From positions 11,192 through 75,191 of the forward strand of contig NZ_CAJUPA010000005.1 in the NCBI RefSeq assembly GCF_910588395.1: a stretch of 64,000 nt of DNA, given 5' to 3'. The notes beneath the pieces are model-generated. The model saw nothing but the letters and a program-made list of their open reading frames with translations, ran no database searches and had not been told where the DNA came from. The stretch's first letter is position 1; the number at the start of each line of letters is the position of its first letter. The translations under genes and the position numbers were made by a program. This document shows, one piece after another, positions 17,531-26,287 of this stretch. The DNA comes from an uncultured Faecalibaculum sp. Its GTDB lineage: Bacteria; Bacillota_I; Bacilli_A; Erysipelotrichales; Erysipelotrichaceae.

Positions 17531-18886
17531 ATGTTCCCTGATCTGCAGCAGCTTTGGCAGAATGTACTGGAAAACATCAGATCCCAGGGAGAAATCGATC
17601 CTGTAACCTGCAGAGACTGGATTTCCCGTACAAAGCTTGTATACATAGAAAACCAGACTGCTTTGATTTACTGTCCTTCCCGCATCACGCAGTCCATACT
17701 GCGCCAGGAACAGGCTCTGTTCGAAACGCTTCTCAGCGAACAGGCCGGCGAGCCTGTCTCCATTCAGCTGACAGACAGGATGAGTGAACAGCCGTCTCCT
17801 CAGCAGACAGCTGCTTTTTCTCCATCTGCAGCTGTCACCCCGCCGGTTCCTCTTCTGCAGGCAAAATTCAATCCGGAATATACCTTTGACAGTTTTGTCG
17901 AGGGATCCAGCAACAAGGAAGCCTATGCAGCTGTTTACAACAGCTGTATCCAGACTGGGCTGCGTGCATTCAATCCCATCATGATTTACGGAAATTCCGG
18001 TCTTGGAAAAACACATCTTCTTCATGCAGCCGGCAACTGGCTGCGGCTGAACCGCCCGGAAGACAAAGTTATTTACATGGATGCCAATTCTTTCGTGGAC
18101 CTGCTGATTGAAGCAATGAAATCCAAGACTGTGGAGAGTGTGAAAAGCCGCCTGACAGACTGTGATTATTTTCTGCTGGATGACATACAGAATCTTCGCC
18201 GTTCCAGCAGTCAGGAAATTTTCTTTACCGTATACAATGAACTGATTGCCCAGAATACGCAGATCATGATGACTTCGGATATTCATCCACAGGAACTGTC
18301 AGGCCTTCAGTCCCGGCTGGTTTCCCGTTTCACATCCGGGCTTACAGTCTCCATCAGCCGTCCGGAATTCGATACCAGCAGAGCAATTCTCCGAAAACGG
18401 ATCGAAGGAAAGGAAGATCAGATCCGCATTCAGGATGATGTAATTGATTACCTGGCCAGTACCTTTTCCAATGATGTCCGAAATCTGGAAGGTTCTCTGA
18501 ACCGTCTGATTTTTTCAGCCACCCTGGAAAATCCGGATGTGATTGATACTGCATTTGCGAAAGCCGTTCTTGTCAATGAACCCATCGTGGACAAACAGAA
18601 AGAACTGACGCTTCAGAAAATAGAAAAAGCCGTAACAAATTTCTATGGCTTGACCTGTTCGGATCTGGAAGGAAAATCGCGCCAGAAAGCCATCGTGAAT
18701 GCACGTCATATCTGTGTCTATCTGGCACGTGAACTGCTTCATACATCCTATTCACAAATTGGCATTCAGCTGGGAGGGCGGGATCATAAAACCATTGCAA
18801 GCTCTTATGAACGGGCTGAAAAGCTTCTGGCACAGGACCAGGCCTTTACTCTTGCTGTCACACGCATTCAGGATTCTCTCCAGTAA
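17531..18886 (+). CDS. dnaA: Chromosomal replication initiator protein DnaA
   Basis: 451 residues from the ATG at 17531. AAAGGAGG (17515-17522) is eight bases before that ATG and only two before an in-frame GTG at 17525, so ATG is preferred. Domain I (1-85) binds partners. A short linker is followed by the AAA+ domain with GNSGLGKTH (Walker A) and FLLDDIQ (Walker B), then domain IV, the box-binding helix-turn-helix. In domain IV the signature reads GGRDHKTIASSYE: lysine 420 stands where most DnaA proteins have Thr or Ser after Asp-His. This residue belongs to the DNA-reading motif, and the nearby boxes are also non-standard. Confidence 0.97.
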   Translation: MFPDLQQLWQNVLENIRSQGEIDPVTCRDWISRTKLVYIENQTALIYCPSRITQSILRQEQALFETLLSEQAGEPVSIQLTDRMSEQPSPQQTAAFSPSAAVTPPVPLLQAKFNPEYTFDSFVEGSSNKEAYAAVYNSCIQTGLRAFNPIMIYGNSGLGKTHLLHAAGNWLRLNRPEDKVIYMDANSFVDLLIEAMKSKTVESVKSRLTDCDYFLLDDIQNLRRSSSQEIFFTVYNELIAQNTQIMMTSDIHPQELSGLQSRLVSRFTSGLTVSISRPEFDTSRAILRKRIEGKEDQIRIQDDVIDYLASTFSNDVRNLEGSLNRLIFSATLENPDVIDTAFAKAVLVNEPIVDKQKELTLQKIEKAVTNFYGLTCSDLEGKSRQKAIVNARHICVYLARELLHTSYSQIGIQLGGRDHKTIASSYERAEKLLAQDQAFTLAVTRIQDSLQ

Positions 18887-19117
18887 ATCCCCGGTTTATC
18901 CCCCGTTCCATTTGACGATATCTTCCTTTAAACAGAGCTCAATCCTGAGTTTTCCCCCGTTTTCCCCGCCCTTATGGTTATGACTTAAGAAAAAATTCAT
19001 ATCCAAAAACCGCTTCCGCGGCTTTCCAAAAGCCTCGGATTTTGTGCTAAGATTAACGGCGAACGAGAAAAAACGCACTCGGACAAAAGCGTTCATCATA
19101 GATAACCGGAGGACATC
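18887..19117. other. oriC: Replication origin, right part (dnaA-dnaN spacer)
   Basis: 231 non-coding bases with a second, smaller group of C-rich boxes on the plus strand: TTATCCCCC at 18896, TTTTCCCCC at 18950 and TTTTCCCCG at 18960. An A-run (18990-18996) follows. A split origin with a box cluster on each side of dnaA is known from B. subtilis. Confidence 0.65.
19045..19053 (+). promoter_or_regulatory. Probable extended -10 promoter of dnaN
   Basis: TGCTAAGAT (TG-n plus TAAGAT), 65 bases before dnaN, with a weak TTCCAA at -35 distance. It would let dnaN be made apart from dnaA. Confidence 0.4.
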
Positions 19118-20236
19118 ATGAAATTCAGCATTGACAGAAGATATCTGCAGGACAGACTGTCCACTGCAGCACGGGCTGTAAGTCCTTTTTCTCCCTTGCC
19201 GGCATTATCCGGAATTCTCATCCAGGTCAAAGATGACTGCATTATCTTTACCGGCAGTGATTCCAACATTGCCATCCAGACCACCATTGTTCCAGGTGAA
19301 CTGAATCAGCTTCGAATAGATTCCACCGGTTCTGCCTGTGTGGAATCGAAGTATCTTCTGGATATAGTCAGAAAACTGGATTGCGATACCGTTGAACTGG
19401 AACTGATGGATTACACACTTGTACGTCTCACCACAGATAATGGAACCTTCAACATCAACAGTTCTTCGGCAGATGAATATCCTGTGGTTGACTTCACAAG
19501 ACCGAAAGATCATTTCATGCTGACTCCGGAAGACTTCCGTCAGATTGTTTCCAGCACGGCTTTTGCCTGCTCCGACAAGGAAAGCAAACCAGTTCTTTCC
19601 GGTGTCAATTTTCATGCCTCCGGAAATGAACTTCACTGCAGCGGCACGGATACGTACCGGCTCGCCCGCAAAACTCTGGAACTGAATGAAAATCAGTCAT
19701 TCAATATGACCATTTCAGCCAGGACTCTGAACGAAGTCATGAAGTCGCTGTCCGACTCCGACCCAATTGATATTTACACTGACAAACGGAAGGTTCAGTT
19801 CGTATTTGGCAAAACGATCATCCAGTCCCGGCTTCTTGATGGTGCCTTCCCGCCTGTGGAGCGGATCATTCCCACGGAATTCAGCAGCCGGCTGGTGGTG
19901 GATACGCAGGAACTTTCCAGGGCAATTGACCGGACGAATTTCATGAAGAATGCAAATGTTCACCTGATCAAACTGGACTGCAGCGAGGAAGGAGTCCGGA
20001 TCAAAGTACGGGCTGCGGAAATCGGAAATTCAGATGAAAAACTGAAAGACGCAAAATGGGAAGGGGAGCCTATGAATGTAACTCTGAACGGTTCCTACGT
20101 ACTGGATGCGCTGAAAGCCCTGAAAGGTGAACGGACCGAGTTTTCCTTTTCCGGGCAGCTGAAACCGATACGTCTTATGGACGTGGATAATTCCAGCACA
20201 CTGATGGTTGTTGTACCTGTACGTTCATTCGACTGA
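19118..20236 (+). CDS. dnaN: DNA polymerase III beta subunit (sliding clamp)
   Basis: 372 residues, the normal length, with three repeated clamp domains of about 120 residues. Typical stretches are SDSNIAIQTT in domain 1, the conserved EYPVVDF before domain 2 and a C-terminus ending VVVPVRSFD, close to the usual MPMR-type end. It encircles DNA and tethers polymerase, MutS/MutL and other clients. CGGAGG lies eight bases before the ATG. A terminator follows, so dnaN is separated from yaaA-recF. Confidence 0.97.
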   Translation: MKFSIDRRYLQDRLSTAARAVSPFSPLPALSGILIQVKDDCIIFTGSDSNIAIQTTIVPGELNQLRIDSTGSACVESKYLLDIVRKLDCDTVELELMDYTLVRLTTDNGTFNINSSSADEYPVVDFTRPKDHFMLTPEDFRQIVSSTAFACSDKESKPVLSGVNFHASGNELHCSGTDTYRLARKTLELNENQSFNMTISARTLNEVMKSLSDSDPIDIYTDKRKVQFVFGKTIIQSRLLDGAFPPVERIIPTEFSSRLVVDTQELSRAIDRTNFMKNANVHLIKLDCSEEGVRIKVRAAEIGNSDEKLKDAKWEGEPMNVTLNGSYVLDALKALKGERTEFSFSGQLKPIRLMDVDNSSTLMVVVPVRSFD

Positions 20237-20261
20237 TATTTAATCTTACTGGCAGTTTCTG

Positions 20262-20300
20262 GCAGAGAATTGGCATGATTGGCGATTCTCTGCTTTTTTT
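20262..20300 (+). terminator. Terminator after dnaN
   Basis: GCAGAGAAT and ATTCTCTGC form a perfect 9-bp stem with a 14-base loop, followed by seven T. Confidence 0.9.
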
Positions 20301-20330
20301 ACGCATTTTCAGGATTTCTGCTTGTAATCA

Positions 20331-20358
20331 TTGATTATCCCATGGTAAAATGTATCAT
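20331..20358 (+). promoter_or_regulatory. Possible promoter of yaaA-recF-gyrB-gyrA
   Basis: TTGATT (20331-20336), 16 bases, TATCAT (20353-20358). The sequence just downstream, ATGATATCATGATATATGAT, is rich in short palindromes. It is the only candidate between the dnaN terminator and yaaA. Confidence 0.4.
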
Positions 20359-20392
20359 TTTATGATATCATGATATATGATGAGGTGAAATT

Positions 20393-20596
20393 ATGCAGAT
20401 AGAAATCAATGACGAATACATCACCCTGTCGCAGCTTCTGAAAGTCTGCAACATCGTATCCAGCGGCGGAGAAGCAAAGGCGTATCTGGCTTCTGAAACC
20501 GTGCTCGTCAACGGTGAACCCGACAACCGCAGGGGCCGCAAGCTCAGATCCGGTGACAGCGTGGAAACAGATGGCATAACCATAAACATCAAATGA
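20393..20596 (+). CDS. yaaA: S4-domain protein YaaA
   Basis: 67 residues, one S4-like RNA-binding domain (ITLSQLLKVCNIVSSGGEAK, then VLVNGEPDNRRGRKLRSGD). The position between dnaN and recF is that of YaaA in B. subtilis, and the length is the same. Its role is not settled; a ribosome- or RNA-linked function is inferred from the S4 fold. GAGGTG lies seven bases before the ATG. The stop overlaps the recF start by four bases. Confidence 0.92.
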   Translation: MQIEINDEYITLSQLLKVCNIVSSGGEAKAYLASETVLVNGEPDNRRGRKLRSGDSVETDGITINIK

Positions 20597-21699
20597 ATCT
20601 GCTGGAACTGCGGCTTCATCAGTTCCGGAGCTATCACCAGGCCGCGTTTCACTTTGATCCGGGCACGATTCACATTCTGGAAGGGGCCAATGCCCAGGGA
20701 AAAACCAATGTTATCGAAGCCATCTCCTATGTATCCAATCTCCGGTCATTCCGCACGAGAAATGTCCGGGATCTGATTGAACATTCAGCTTCGGGATTTT
20801 CCATTGATGCCATTTGTGAAAGCCAGGGCCGCAGGGAAAATCTGCGCATTCATCATGAAGACGGGAAGAAGAAGCTGTTCCGCTATGGCAATCCGGTTCC
20901 GTCCTTTTCTCAATTTGTCGGAACCCTGAATGCGGTGCTTTTCTCGCCGGACGACATGATGTTTTTTACAGGCGCTCCGGCGCTCCGGCGCCGATTTCTG
21001 GATACAGAACTGGTAAAGCTTTCATCAGCCTACACAGAGGCTCTGCGCAGCTGCCAGAAACTGCTGAAGGAACGGAACGCTCTGCTTAAACGCAGGCAGT
21101 TTGACCAGCTTCTTCTGGATACTTATACAGATGGACTGATAGCCCAGCAGCAGACGGTGGTTCAGCAAAGACAGCGCTTTGTCATGCATTTGAACAGAAA
21201 GCTGAAGAAACTGTATCCTGTTTTTTCAAAAGGTGAAGAAACACTGGAGATACAGTACAAAACATTTGCCGATCCTGAAAAAGACACCGGAAGACAGATG
21301 AAAATCATCTATGAGAAAAATCTGGACAGGGACAGGCGCTTTGGTGCAACCGGTGATGGCATTCACAAGGATGACCTTGTTTTTCTGCTTGACGGATATC
21401 CGATGCCTGCAGTCTCCAGCCAGGGACAGAAGCGCTCTGCCCTGCTGGCACTGAAACTGGCACTCTGCGCCATTATAAAAGAAAAAACCGGTCAGTATCC
21501 GGTGTTCCTGCTGGATGATGTGTTCAGCGAACTGGATCCGGACCGCCGGCAGAAACTTATTGACCTGCTTCCGGAAGATATGCAGGTATTTATAACAGCT
21601 GCAGAACCTGTACAGGCCGATTTTAAAGGCCGCCAGGTCTGCGTACACCATATCCGCAAGAAATCGAAAGGAAAGGATGGACAGCATGAGCCACAATGA
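20593..21699 (+). CDS. recF: DNA replication and repair protein RecF
   Basis: 368 residues. SMC-like ATPase: Walker A GANAQGKT at 31-38, signature SSQGQKRSALLALKLA near 275, Walker B VFLLDDVFSELD near 305. It loads RecA at single-strand gaps with RecO and RecR; recR is also in this window. The start has no strong ribosome site and overlaps the yaaA stop (ATGA), so translation is probably coupled. The end overlaps the start of gyrB. Confidence 0.95.
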   Translation: MNLLELRLHQFRSYHQAAFHFDPGTIHILEGANAQGKTNVIEAISYVSNLRSFRTRNVRDLIEHSASGFSIDAICESQGRRENLRIHHEDGKKKLFRYGNPVPSFSQFVGTLNAVLFSPDDMMFFTGAPALRRRFLDTELVKLSSAYTEALRSCQKLLKERNALLKRRQFDQLLLDTYTDGLIAQQQTVVQQRQRFVMHLNRKLKKLYPVFSKGEETLEIQYKTFADPEKDTGRQMKIIYEKNLDRDRRFGATGDGIHKDDLVFLLDGYPMPAVSSQGQKRSALLALKLALCAIIKEKTGQYPVFLLDDVFSELDPDRRQKLIDLLPEDMQVFITAAEPVQADFKGRQVCVHHIRKKSKGKDGQHEPQ

Positions 21700-23644
21700 A
21701 GAGATAAAACGTTTCGAGGAACTGGAAAATGAAGCCACGTATGTGGATCATTCATATACCGCTGACGACATTCAGGTCCTGGACGGACTGGAAGCTGTAC
21801 GAATGCGTCCTGGTATGTACATCGGATCCACAAGCTCCCGGGGCCTTCATCATCTGGTCTGGGAAATTGTGGACAACGGCATTGATGAAGCCCTTGCCGG
21901 CTATGCCAGTCAGATTGACGTGGTCATCGAAGAAGGTGACGTGATTTCTGTACGGGACAACGGCAGAGGCATGCCTGTGGGCATTCATGAGAAAACCGGT
22001 CTGAGTGCCGTGGAGACCATCATGACTGTTCTGCATGCCGGAGGAAAATTCGGTGGTGGAGCCTACAAGGTATCCGGTGGTCTGCATGGTGTGGGTGCCT
22101 CTGTGGTCAATGCCCTTTCTGAGTGGATGGAAGTCACCATCTTCCAGAATGGGAAGAAATACTTCATTCGTTTTGAGAATGGCGGACATACAGTGGCACC
22201 ACTGAAGGAAATCGGGTCCACCGATGAAACCGGCACGCTGGTGCGGTTCAAAGCAGATCCGACTGTGTTTACCGAAACAACCATTTACGATTTTGAGCAG
22301 CTGAATACAAGATTGCGGCAGCTGGCGTTTCTGAACAAAGACATCCGGCTGACACTGACAGACCAGCGCGTGGATCCGGCAATCCGGCATGATTACAAAT
22401 ACGACGGCGGTATCATTGAATACGTTTCTTTCCTGAACAGAGGGAAAAAAGTGGTATCCGAACCGGTCATCTATGTGGAAGGACTCCAGGATGGGATCTT
22501 CGCAGAGGCAGCCCTGCAGTATAACGATGGGTATCAGACACAGATTTATTCTTTTGCCAACAACATTCACACCCATGAAGGTGGCTTTCACGAAGACGGT
22601 TTCCGGATGGCACTGACCCGGGTCATCAATAAATACGCCAGAGAAAACAAAATGATCAAAGCCGATGAATCTCTGACTCAGGACGACGTCAAGGAAGGTC
22701 TGGTGGCCATTGTCTCTATCAAACATCCAGATCCTCAGTTCGAGGGTCAGACCAAGACCAAGCTGGGAAATTCCGAGGTAAGAAAAATCGTCTCCGGCAT
22801 TGTGGGCGAGAAAGTGACACGTTTCTTCATGGAAAATCCGGCTGCTGCCAAAACCATTGTGGACAAAGCCCTGGTAGCCAGCAAAGCCCGCGTAGCTGCC
22901 AGAAAAGCCAGAGAACTGACAAGAAGAAAATCTGCACTGGATGGTATTGCTTCACTTCCTGGTAAACTGACAGACTGCAGTTCCAAGGACGCGGAAGAAT
23001 GTGAAATTTTCATTGTCGAGGGTAATTCAGCCGGCGGCAGTGCCAAGCAGGGCAGAGACGCCAAAACCCAGGCTGTTCTGCCTCTGCGCGGAAAGATCCT
23101 GAATGTGGAAAAAGCCCGCATTGGCCGGATTTTTGAAAACGCTGAAATCCGCAGCATGATCACAGCCTTCGGGTGCGGAGTTCAGGACGAGGTGGATGTT
23201 ACCAAGCTCCGTTATCACAAAATCATCATCATGACCGATGCGGATGTGGACGGAAGCCACATTCAGACGCTGATGCTCACTTTCCTGTATCGTTTCATGA
23301 AACCAGTGATTGAAGGCGGTTATGTATACATTGCCCAGCCGCCTTTGTTCAAAGTGCAGAAAGGCAAAAAAGTGGCATATGCCTACAAGGATGCTGAAAT
23401 GGCTCCAATTCTGTCTGATTTCGGAGATGGGGTGAAAATACAGCGATACAAAGGTCTTGGCGAAATGGATGCAGAACAGCTGTGGGAAACCACAATGGAT
23501 CCGGAGCAGAGAATTCTGAAGAAGGTCTCCATCAACGACGCCATGGAAGCCGACTCAGTCTTTAGCATGCTGATGGGAGATGATGTTGATCCTCGTCGGG
23601 AATTCATTCAGGAAAACGCCGTTTACGCCAACCTTGATTACTAG
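21686..23644 (+). CDS. gyrB: DNA gyrase subunit B
   Basis: 652 residues from the ATG at 21686, chosen because AAAGGA is eight bases upstream; an ATG at 21677 sits directly on that site. N-terminal GHKL ATPase (EIVDNGIDEA, DNGRGMPVGIHEKTG, GGLHGVGASVVNALS), transducer domain, TOPRIM with EGNSAGGSAKQGRD and DADVDGSHI, and a C-terminal PLFKVQKGKK...RYKGLGEM region that contacts GyrA. It is an ordinary gyrase B, not ParE, by position and by pairing with gyrA nine bases downstream. The start lies inside the last 14 bases of recF. Confidence 0.97.
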   Translation: MSHNEEIKRFEELENEATYVDHSYTADDIQVLDGLEAVRMRPGMYIGSTSSRGLHHLVWEIVDNGIDEALAGYASQIDVVIEEGDVISVRDNGRGMPVGIHEKTGLSAVETIMTVLHAGGKFGGGAYKVSGGLHGVGASVVNALSEWMEVTIFQNGKKYFIRFENGGHTVAPLKEIGSTDETGTLVRFKADPTVFTETTIYDFEQLNTRLRQLAFLNKDIRLTLTDQRVDPAIRHDYKYDGGIIEYVSFLNRGKKVVSEPVIYVEGLQDGIFAEAALQYNDGYQTQIYSFANNIHTHEGGFHEDGFRMALTRVINKYARENKMIKADESLTQDDVKEGLVAIVSIKHPDPQFEGQTKTKLGNSEVRKIVSGIVGEKVTRFFMENPAAAKTIVDKALVASKARVAARKARELTRRKSALDGIASLPGKLTDCSSKDAEECEIFIVEGNSAGGSAKQGRDAKTQAVLPLRGKILNVEKARIGRIFENAEIRSMITAFGCGVQDEVDVTKLRYHKIIIMTDADVDGSHIQTLMLTFLYRFMKPVIEGGYVYIAQPPLFKVQKGKKVAYAYKDAEMAPILSDFGDGVKIQRYKGLGEMDAEQLWETTMDPEQRILKKVSINDAMEADSVFSMLMGDDVDPRREFIQENAVYANLDY

Positions 23645-23652
23645 GAGGATTC

Positions 23653-26211
23653 ATGGAAGAAAAAGAAAAGAACACTGGATTTGAAGTAGTGGACATTGCG
23701 AATGAAATGAAGGACTCATTCCTGGATTATTCTATGTCCGTTATCGTGCAGCGTGCGCTTCCTGATGTCAGAGACGGTCTGAAACCGGTGCACCGCAGAA
23801 TTCTTCACGCAATGAATGCTCTGAATATGACACCTGGTTCTGCACATAAAAAGAGTGCCCGTATTGTAGGGGAAGTCATCGGCAAATATCACCCGCATGG
23901 AGATACGGCTGTATATGATTCCATGGTCCGTATGGCTCAGGATTTCTCCTACCGCTATCCACTTGTGGATGGTCATGGAAACTTCGGGTCACTGGATGGA
24001 GATGAGGCAGCTGCGATGCGGTATACCGAAGCGCGGATGTCAAAAATCTCCATGGAAATGATGCGGGACATCAACAAGGATACAGTTGATTTTGTGGACA
24101 ACTATGATGGTGAAGAGAAGGAACCTGTGGTTCTTCCTTCCCGTATTCCCAACCTTCTGGTCAATGGATCGATGGGAATCGCAGTAGGCATGGCCACAAA
24201 CATTCCACCGCACAACCTGAAGGAGACAGCGGATGCAATCTGTGTATTTATGGACAATCCGGATATCACAGTTCCTGAATTGATGGAGTTCCTGCCCGGA
24301 CCTGATTTTCCTACAGGCGGCATCATTCTCGGACGCCGGGGAATCCGGCAGGCATATGAAACAGGGAGAGGATCTTTGCAGGTCCGTTCCCGGTACCGGG
24401 TGGAAGAGCTCACGGGTGGGAGAAAGAGAATTATTTTCTACGAAATTCCGTTTTCCGTGAACAAAGCCAGTCTGATTGCCAAAATGGCCGCTCTGATCCG
24501 GGATAAGGCCATTCAGGGTGTTACCTATCTGAATGATGAATCCAACCGGGAGGGAATCCGTATTGTCATGGATCTGAAGAAGGATGCACAGGAAGATGTC
24601 ATCCTGAATCAGCTGTTCCACCTTACACCTCTGCAGTCAGGATTCGGGATCAATATGCTGGCACTGGAAAACGGCAGACCGAAACAACTGACTCTGAAGG
24701 AAATCATCCATGATTACGTAGAACATCAGGTTGAAGTCATCCGCCGGAAAACAGCCTTTGATTTGAAAAAGGCACAGGAACGGGCGCATATCCTGGAAGG
24801 ACTGCGCATAGCCCTTGATCACCTGGATGAAATCATCAATACCATTCGCAGCAGCCGCAGTGATGAAGCGGGTCTGAATGCGGAACTGTGCGACCGCTTC
24901 GGATTTTCATATGAACAAAGCCGGGCGATTCTGGCTATGCAGATGAAACGTCTTTCCGGTTTGGAACGTGACAAAATTGAGTCTGAGTATGAAACTCTTC
25001 TCAAGGCGATAGAAGACTACAAAGATATTCTGAACCGGGAAGAACGGGTCGTTCAGATCATCAAGGATGACCTTAAAGAAGTTGTTGATAAATATGGTGA
25101 CAAACGCCGCACAGAGATTTCATCAAATTATGTGGATATGGATGATGAAGATCTAATTCCGAAGGAACATGTCATCATAACCATGACTGCCACTGGATAC
25201 ATCAAGCGGCAGCCTGTGAGCACCTATCATTCTCAAAACCGCGGAGGCAAAGGCATCAAGTCTCTTACGCTGAATGAGGAGGACAACGTGGAACATATGA
25301 TTTCCATGTCCACGCACAGCCATCTTCTGCTGTTCACAAACCTGGGACGGGTTTACAGGCTGAAGGGATATAACATTCCAAATGCATCCCGAACAGCGAA
25401 GGGAACTCCGATTGTAAACGTCATGGATCTTCAGCCAGGAGAAACCATCCGGACGCTTCTGCCTGTTCCGGAAAACAAGGATGCGTACGAGAGTCTGATA
25501 TTTGTGACCAAAAATGGAGTGGTCAAACGGACGCCGGTCAGCGAATTTGATTCGATCAACCGCAATGGAAAACTTGCCATCACACTCCGGCCAGAGGATG
25601 AACTGAAGTTTGTCAAAGGCACGACCGGAAACGATGATGTTCTGATTGCCGGCAGCAACGGAAAAGCCATCCGGTTCTCCGAAAAACAGATCCGGATGAT
25701 GGGTCGAACAGCAGCTGGTGTCTCCGGTTTCAATACGGATGGAGGAGAAGTCGTGGGGCTTGCTCTGAGTCATGAAGGAGATTCACTGCTCTCCGTAAGC
25801 GCCAACGGTTTTGGAAAAAGGACCAGTGTGGATGAATTCAGCTGCCGAAACCGCGGTGGTAAGGGAATGTATGCCATTCATATGACAGAAAAAACCGGAC
25901 CTCTTGTTTCTCTGATGGCAGTTCATGGTGATGAAGATGCCATGATTGTTGCCAGTGACGGGGTTATGATCCGGATAACTCTGAAAGATGTGGGAGAATA
26001 CAGCAGGCAGACCCAGGGACTGAAGCTGATCAATCTCAATGATGGCGCAACAGTCACCAAACTGTCTCTGGTTCATCCGGAGGATGAAAGCCTGGAAGAT
26101 GAAATTGTCGAAATCACAGATTCATCTGATGCTTCCAGTACTGCAAATCCGATTCAGAATAACGATGATCCTGCTGTCGGTCAGGATACAGATATTCAGA
26201 GCGCTTCATAA
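23653..26211 (+). CDS. gyrA: DNA gyrase subunit A
   Basis: 852 residues. Breakage-reunion domain with catalytic Tyr 124 (AMRYTEARMS), then a six-bladed C-terminal beta-pinwheel. The GyrA box is seen as NRGGKGIKSL near residue 530, with a second copy NRGGKGMYAI near 735. The last 45 residues are acidic and Ser/Asp-rich. In the quinolone region, residues 84-89 read DTAVYD: Thr 85 stands where E. coli has Ser 83, and Asp 89 matches Asp 87. AGGAGG lies four bases before the ATG. A terminator follows. Confidence 0.97.
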   Translation: MEEKEKNTGFEVVDIANEMKDSFLDYSMSVIVQRALPDVRDGLKPVHRRILHAMNALNMTPGSAHKKSARIVGEVIGKYHPHGDTAVYDSMVRMAQDFSYRYPLVDGHGNFGSLDGDEAAAMRYTEARMSKISMEMMRDINKDTVDFVDNYDGEEKEPVVLPSRIPNLLVNGSMGIAVGMATNIPPHNLKETADAICVFMDNPDITVPELMEFLPGPDFPTGGIILGRRGIRQAYETGRGSLQVRSRYRVEELTGGRKRIIFYEIPFSVNKASLIAKMAALIRDKAIQGVTYLNDESNREGIRIVMDLKKDAQEDVILNQLFHLTPLQSGFGINMLALENGRPKQLTLKEIIHDYVEHQVEVIRRKTAFDLKKAQERAHILEGLRIALDHLDEIINTIRSSRSDEAGLNAELCDRFGFSYEQSRAILAMQMKRLSGLERDKIESEYETLLKAIEDYKDILNREERVVQIIKDDLKEVVDKYGDKRRTEISSNYVDMDDEDLIPKEHVIITMTATGYIKRQPVSTYHSQNRGGKGIKSLTLNEEDNVEHMISMSTHSHLLLFTNLGRVYRLKGYNIPNASRTAKGTPIVNVMDLQPGETIRTLLPVPENKDAYESLIFVTKNGVVKRTPVSEFDSINRNGKLAITLRPEDELKFVKGTTGNDDVLIAGSNGKAIRFSEKQIRMMGRTAAGVSGFNTDGGEVVGLALSHEGDSLLSVSANGFGKRTSVDEFSCRNRGGKGMYAIHMTEKTGPLVSLMAVHGDEDAMIVASDGVMIRITLKDVGEYSRQTQGLKLINLNDGATVTKLSLVHPEDESLEDEIVEITDSSDASSTANPIQNNDDPAVGQDTDIQSAS

Positions 26212-26220
26212 GATATTCAA

Positions 26221-26250
26221 GTTGCTCCGGGATTCCCGGGGCAACTTTTT
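26221..26250 (+). terminator. Terminator after gyrA
   Basis: GTTGCTCCGGG and CCCGGGGCAAC pair over 11 positions (one T-G) around a 3-base loop, followed by five T. Confidence 0.9.
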
Positions 26251-26287
26251 GCCTGTGATATAATCACTGAAGATGACAGGAGGGAAC

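Noticed and set aside
26251..26287. T-box leader for serS
   Set aside because: Only about 37 bases lie between the gyrA terminator and the serS start, too short for a T-box.
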